The notes beneath the pieces were generated by a model, which was not told the origin of the DNA, did not search any database, and saw only the letters and a program-made list of their open reading frames with translations. 64,000 nucleotides of DNA from Aldrovandia affinis (Eukaryota; Chordata; Actinopteri; Notacanthiformes; Halosauridae). Made by a program: the position numbers and the translations under genes. The DNA lies in the NCBI GenBank assembly GCA_029706075.1, contig JAINUG010000047.1, forward strand, positions 3,903,830 to 3,967,829. The letters run 5' to 3'. This document shows, piece after piece, positions 59,099-64,000 of the stretch (position 1 is its first letter; every line of letters starts with the position of its first letter).

Positions 59099-59780
59099 GT
59101 CACGAATGGTACCAGAAAACCAGGCGCGGACCCAGAAATGCAATAAAGTATTTTATTGCGTAAACAGGCGATGGTCACACAGGAGCAATCAGAGCAATAC
59201 AGGGATCCAAAGAATGGTTGGGGACAGGCAAAGTTCGTTCCAGGCTTCAGTAGTGTCAAGGGCAGGCAAGGTGTAGTCAGTGGGCAGGCGAAGGTTGATA
59301 ACGGGAAAACAGTCCAGGGAACACAGGGAGGAGCGGGAACGAGACTGAGATACAGATGGACACGGGAGCACGAACAAAAACACGATGAAACCAAACACGG
59401 GAAAACAGAGAAACCGCTGGAGAGTTGTGTAGGCATATGCAAAGCACAAGACAATCTGGAAACGAACATGGGAAAACACACAGCTTAAATACATTTAGAC
59501 ATAACAAGAAACAATCAGGAATAAACATGAATGCAGCTGACTGCAATCAGACACATGAGGAATTAAGTGAAAACGATAATACAATAACGAGACAATCAGG
59601 AAATGAACATGGGAAACGAACAGCTAACTACATCAGACATAACGAGAAACAGGTGAAACAGATAACACTGACGAGACTAGAACAGGTAAGCGAAAGTAAA
59701 AACACGGACCAGACAACTAGGAAAACATGGAAAAAACTACAAACGCTTAATTACGGGAAACACGAACACGAGACGTGACA
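59099..59780 (-). repeat. Chromovirus 3' LTR, 682 bp
   Basis: Read on the minus strand it begins TGTCACGTCTCG and ends TTCGTGACA, with an AATAAA signal near 59150. It is directly preceded by the purine-rich CCTAGGGGGTAC (59792-59781), the likely polypurine tract. Confidence 0.88.
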
Positions 59781-60317
59781 GTACCCCCTAGGGGCACCAC
59801 CTGGCGGATCACCAACTTGTACTGGATGCCGACACAGGAATTCCTGGATTAGGGAGTGGTCGACGATATGTCTTTCAGGCACCCAACTGCGTTCCTCGGG
59901 ACCGTACCCCTCCCAATCCACCAGAAATTGGCGACCACGGCCCCTGCGTCGGACATCCAGCAGGCGGCGAACGGTGTAGACTGGGCCCCCTTCGATGAGC
60001 CGGGGGGGGGGTGGGGTGCGGACAGGAGGGATAAAACGAGAGACAACATAGGGTTTTAGACGAGACACATGAAACACAGGATGGATGCGGTGTAGGGGAG
60101 GAGGGAGGCGCAACTGTATGGCCGAGGGGGTGATAACACAAATAATGGAGTAGGGACCAATAAATCTGGGGGATAATTTTTTTACACGAGCTCCACAGGG
60201 GAATGTCTTTAGCAGATAGCCAAACCTTCTGACCGACCCTGTAGCGAGGGGCAGGGCGGCGGTCGGCTTTTCATAGCCGAGACATGACGAAGCAGGGTGG
60301 CACGCGCTCTCCGCCAA
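59781..60317 (-). pseudogene. Chromovirus integrase C-terminus with chromodomain
   Basis: [17 protein letters not shown] is the GPY/F module of gypsy integrases. The chromodomain follows: [20 protein letters not shown], then [18 protein letters not shown], with the aromatic and acidic positions of the family. Chromodomains are thought to guide integration to marked chromatin. A frameshift near 60250 separates this from the integrase core. The frame runs to a stop just inside the LTR. Confidence 0.9.
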
Positions 60318-60802
60318 GTATTCCGGGCTCTAATAATAAAAGCCTTGGCAGATGGCACCTCCACCTCCTTCGGGAATAGAGGAGGTTGGTACCCTAGACT
60401 ACATTGAAATGGAGACATTCCGGTGGAGGAAACGGGAAGGGAATTGTGTGCATACTCCACCCAGGGCAGGGAGCATGACCAAGTAGCAGGGGTTTGTTCG
60501 GCCAGACAACACAGTCCCTTCCCCAGCTCCTGGTTATAACGTTCCGTCTGGCCATTGGTCTCTGGGTGGAAACCAGAAGACAGGTTAGGTTTGGCACCGA
60601 TCAGTGAGCAGAACGCCTTCCAGAACCCGCTGGAGAACTGGGGCCCCCGATCCGAGGTCATCTCCTGCGGCAATCTGTGGAGGCGAAGAATTTGTTTAAC
60701 CATGAGTTCTGCGGTCTCCTTAGCAGAGGGGAGTTTGGGCAGAGGAATGAAGTGTACGCTTTTAGAAGACCGGTCACAAAGTCTAGGGCGACGTGGGACC
60801 AT
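60209..60802 (-). pseudogene. Chromovirus integrase catalytic core
   Basis: Second and third catalytic residues are in [17 protein letters not shown] and HPETNGQTERYNQELGKG. The first Asp block lies upstream in the preceding frame ([11 protein letters not shown] near 60830). WVEYAHNSLPVSSTGMSPF is the typical segment after the core. Frameshifts at both ends. Confidence 0.9.
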
Positions 60803-61623
60803 GGGCGTTGTGGAACCGCCAAGGGCTGAAGGAGACCGCTGGGGCGAGCGTTGGAGGTCTTGGACCGGGCACAGGGCACACAGGCTGTCACAAATTCAAC
60901 TGTGTCGTCCTTCATGGTGGGCCACCAAAACCTACGAGACAGAAAGGCTAGGGTGCGTGAAACCCCCGGGTGACAGGCCATCAGGGAGGAGTGGGCCCAT
61001 TCCAGCACTCGGGACCGGACGGTCTCAGGAACGAATAGGCAGTTGGCTGGCGTATCCCTGTGAGACCGTGTAGTGTGGAGCGCCTCTTCCACCGTCCGAA
61101 CAATATCAAACTTGGCTGCTGCTAACACGCAGCTAGGTGGCAGGATAGGCTCAGGGTTACTCTCCTCTTCTGGAGAGGCGTAGATCCGGGATAAGGCATC
61201 GGGTTTAGTATTCTTAGAACCTGGGCGAAAAGACAGAGTAAAAACAAAACGGGCAAAAAATAGAGACCATCTAGCTTGACGAGGGTTAAGGCGTTGAGCT
61301 GAGTGAAGGTATTCCAGGTTACGATGATTCATCCAGACCAGGAACGGCACAGTGGCTCCCTCTAACCAGTGTCTCCACTTCTCAAAAGCTAATTTGATGG
61401 CTAGGAGTTCTCTATCACCAATAGTATAATGTCTTTCAGTCGTGGAAAGGCGGTGTGAGAAGAAAGCGCACGGGTGTACCTTGTTGTCATTGGTTCTTTG
61501 CGAAAGGATTGCCCCGGTTCCTGAATCGGAGGCATCCACTTCCACAATGAACTGACGTGTGGGATCCGGGAGTGCGAGGATAGGGGCAGACGTAAACCGG
61601 GACTTGAGTTTCTCGAAGGCCAC
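60658..61623 (-). pseudogene. Chromovirus RNase H and integrase zinc-binding region
   Basis: RNase H motifs are [17 protein letters not shown] (Asp), [20 protein letters not shown] (Glu) and NTKPDALSR (Asp). [11 protein letters not shown] has Asn where Asp of TDH is usual. The integrase HHCC finger follows: [10 protein letters not shown], then [11 protein letters not shown] gap with a stop (61624-61771) separates it from the RT frame. Confidence 0.92.
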
Positions 61624-61771
61624 CTGGGCATCGGGGTTCCATCTAAAAGAAACTTTGGTAGAAGTTAGAGATTAACGGTGCGGCGACAGTGCTGTAATTC
61701 CGTACAAACAGTCTGTAAAAGTTTGCGAATCCTAAAAAGCGTTGGAGTTGTTTACGGTCAGTAGGTACAGG

Positions 61772-62977
61772 CTATTCCTGTACTGCCTGCACCTTGGTGG
61801 GGTCCATCTCCAGATGGCCTCGGGAGATGATAAATCCTAAAAACTGAACTGAGGTTTTATGGAACTCACACTTCTCGGCCTTGATAAATAAAATATTTTC
61901 GAGAAGTCTCTGGATGACTTGGCGTACATGCTGTACATGTTCCTCAATAGTTCTTGAAAAGATAAGGATGTAATCAAGGTAAACATACGCAAAGCGGGAC
62001 AACATGTCCCGGAGTACGTCGTTCACCAATCCCTGAAAGACGGCGGGTCCATTGGTGAGACCGAATGGCATAGCCAGGTATTCATAATGACTTGTGTGGG
62101 TGTTGAAGGCAGTCTTCCACTCGTCCCCCTCCCGAAACCGGACCAGGTGGTAGGCGTTGCGGAGATCTAATTTGGTGAAGAATTGTCCTTCCTGAAGATT
62201 GTCGAACGCCGATGACATTAATGGGAGTGGGTAGCGGTTCTTAATCGTGGTAGCATTGAGCCCCCTGTAATCAATACAAGGACGCAGGGTTCCATCTTTC
62301 TTTTTAACAAAAAAAAATCCTGCGCCAGCAGGGGACGACGAAGGGCGGATGATTCCTGATGTGGAGATGTACTCCTCCATAGCTTTATTCTCTGGGGCAG
62401 ACAATGAGTACAGGTGGCCTCTGGGTGGAGTTGAACCAGGAAGAAGGTCGATGGGACAATCATAGGCACGATGAGGCGGTAACGTGCAGGCACGGGACTT
62501 ACTGAAAGCTTGGCCGAGATCGTGATATTCAGGGGGCACTAGTGACAGGTCGACTGGTCTCTCTTTAGCCATGGACGTGGAAACCCCAGGGGTAGTAGCA
62601 GAACGCAAGCATGATTTCTGGCAGAAAACGCTCCACTCCCGGATGTTTCCAGTCGTCCAGTCAATGCTGGGGTTGTGGGTTGCCAGCCAGGGTCCGCCAA
62701 GCACTACAGGAGTATGAGGGGATTCCATAAGATAAACTGGCGCTCTTTCCCTGTGATTCCCAGAAACAAGCAGATCCAGTGGCTGGGTGATCTCCTGGAT
62801 CTCGGCTAGGGGCATGCCCATCAGGGTCTTGATTTGGAGGGGGGTCGCTAAATGAGACACCAGGACTCCCATGCGATGAACCAGGGTAGGGCAGATGAGG
62901 TTAGCATCGGCCCCCGAGTCAATCAGAGCCTGCACCGGGAACAGTTCTCCTTGCCAGGAGAGAAGGACGTGGAGCAT
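61772..62977 (-). pseudogene. Chromovirus protease and reverse transcriptase
   Basis: Protease: [18 protein letters not shown] with the active-site DSG, and [17 protein letters not shown] downstream. [38 protein letters not shown] (first Asp), [16 protein letters not shown], and [11 protein letters not shown] where YLDD is expected. The second Asp is Tyr through a single change at 61970-61972, which should abolish polymerase activity. Otherwise the 401-codon frame is intact. Confidence 0.93.
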
Positions 62978-63317
62978 GGGACGTTGGGATCGGGAGGTAG
63001 AAAACTGAGGCGCCCGTCAGAACCTCCCTCTTCACTGACGGGCGCTTGTCTTTTACCAGACATGACAACCGGAAATGTCCCCTGCCTCCACAGTAAAGGC
63101 AAAGTCCTCCCTCCCGGCAGCACTGGCGTTCGGTCTCGGATAGATGGGCCCGATTCACCTGCATGGGCTCCGCAGTCGCAGTGGGTTGAGTGGGGAAGTT
63201 GGGTCGTGTCGTCGGCCGGAAACAGGGGGAAGCAGGAGATTCGTGACGCCTTTTTCCTCTTTCCTGCAGACGAGTGTCAATGCGGATAGCCAGATCCACG
63301 AGTCTGTCCAGGTCCAC
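62919..63317 (-). pseudogene. Chromovirus gag C-terminus with CCHC knuckle
   Basis: CLYCGGRGHFRLSC is a perfect nucleocapsid knuckle. Pro/Thr-rich sequence precedes it. Frameshifts on both sides join it to gag (63277 upwards) and to protease (62977 downwards). Confidence 0.88.
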
Positions 63318-63987
63318 GAGGTAGGTCGCACACAGTTAGTTCATCCAGAACCCTCTCGGAGAGGCCGTGCATGAAGGCATCATAGGTGGCCACGGCATTC
63401 CATCCCGCTGAGGTCGCCAGGGTCCGGAACTCGATGGAGTAGTCCGAGACGGATTGTCCTCCCTGGCGAAGCTGAAGCACTTGACGCGCAGCCGCCCGTC
63501 CGACCGAGGACCGGTCGAAAACCCTTCTCATCTCCTCCGCGAAGGATGAGAAGGTTGTGAGAGCAGGGTGTCCAGTCTCCCAGAGAGAGGTTCCCCACAG
63601 TCGAGCCTTTCCCCCAAGGAGTGTGATTACATATGCTACCCTCGCTCGCTCCGTAGGAAACGAGGAGGGTTGGAGTTCGAACACTAGAGAGCATTGACTT
63701 AAGAAAGCGCGACATGAGTTGGGGTCGCCCAGGTAGTGTTCCGGAGGAGGTAATCGTGGTTTGGACCCCCTCTGATAACCGGCTTGCGTCTGTACTTGGA
63801 TCGCTACGTTCTGTGCAGAACGGGCCGTTTCTGCCGACTCTTGGGTGACTTTGACCATGGATGAAAGCTGCTCCGCCAGAGCTTGGACGGTCTGCTGCAA
63901 CGTCCGCAACTCCACCTCGTGATGTCCTAGACGAATCCTGTGGTAACGGGCAACGTCGGTGGGATCGGGTCGGTCCGCTGGTTCCAT
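63277..63987 (-). CDS. Chromovirus gag, N-terminal and capsid part
   Basis: The start MEPADRPDPTDVARYHRIRL at 63987 is followed by a coiled-coil segment (LRTLQQTVQALAEQLSSMVK) and the retrotransposon gag capsid core: FLSQCSLVFELQPSSFPTE, VTLLGGKARLWGTSLWE-type residues and DRSSVGRAAARQVLQLRQGG. After DLPRG the frame shifts. This part forms the particle shell in the family. The leader between 63988 and 64000 is cut by the window end. Confidence 0.88.
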   Translation of the reverse strand: MEPADRPDPTDVARYHRIRLGHHEVELRTLQQTVQALAEQLSSMVKVTQESAETARSAQNVAIQVQTQAGYQRGSKPRLPPPEHYLGDPNSCRAFLSQCSLVFELQPSSFPTERARVAYVITLLGGKARLWGTSLWETGHPALTTFSSFAEEMRRVFDRSSVGRAAARQVLQLRQGGQSVSDYSIEFRTLATSAGWNAVATYDAFMHGLSERVLDELTVCDLPRGPGQTRGSGYPH

Positions 63988-64000
63988 CTAGGCCAGATTG

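Larger units (their letters stand above)
59099..64000 (-). mobile_element. Ty3/gypsy chromovirus, 3' LTR to gag; 5' end beyond the window
   Basis: On the minus strand from the right edge: gag, CCHC knuckle, protease, reverse transcriptase, RNase H, integrase and chromodomain, then a purine tract and the 3' LTR at 59780-59099. This is the standard gypsy order. Several frameshifts and at least one catalytic change show that it is inactive, but the protein-level conservation is high, so insertion was not ancient. The 5' LTR lies right of 64000. Confidence 0.92.

Overview
The window is vertebrate nuclear DNA, almost certainly from a ray-finned (teleost) fish. The evidence is the mix of mobile elements: L1 and L2-clade LINEs, at least seven Tc1-like transposons with DD34E transposases, hAT, pogo and Harbinger-like DNA elements, tRNA-derived SINEs, a chromodomain Ty3/gypsy element and a Gmr1-type Ty3/gypsy element. 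I see no bacterial gene organisation, no operons and no CRISPR. The species cannot be named from the sequence. No complete host gene is present. Two weak clusters of exon-like sequence (7227-7634, minus; 42750-42865, plus) suggest introns or an intergenic stretch of a gene-bearing region.

Layout. 1-3984: an old L1 on the minus strand. 4099-6659: a SINE tail, microsatellites and a Tc1 element carrying a SINE with perfect 12-bp target duplications. 7227-7634: candidate exons. 7778-11170: a young LTR element with 4-bp target duplication whose only coding content is a CCHC-knuckle/coiled-coil protein. 11265-15312: an inverted L2 tail and a nearly complete L2. 16523-19990: three Tc1-type elements in a row. 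22029-30140: SINEs split by hAT and Tc1 elements, including a three-level nest SINE > Tc1 > L2. 30141-34840: low-repeat AT-rich DNA. 34841-36450: a solo LTR with a three-LTR miniature retrotransposon (TRIM) placed in its target duplication. 37339-41684: a decayed Gmr1-type element with the order gag-PR-IN-RT-RNase H. 43117-50691: solo LTRs, two related Tc1 copies, a hAT with a fold-back LTR inside, a Harbinger-like element, and a solo LTR of the Gmr1 family. 52710-55427: a hAT inside which lies a second hAT inside which lies a pogo fragment. 59099-64000: the 3' LTR and most of the coding region of a chromovirus, running off the right edge.

The two most notable items are the TRIM at 35756-36445 (177-bp LTRs, about 80-bp internal regions, 18-nt primer-binding site matching tRNA-His, LTR-int-LTR-int-LTR) and the 3.4-kb LTR element at 7778-11170, which has intact retroelement ends but encodes no protease, reverse transcriptase or integrase. 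Both would depend on enzymes supplied in trans. Almost every long reading frame here is broken by small frameshifts, several at homopolymer runs, so either decay or assembly indels must be considered when reading the coding calls.
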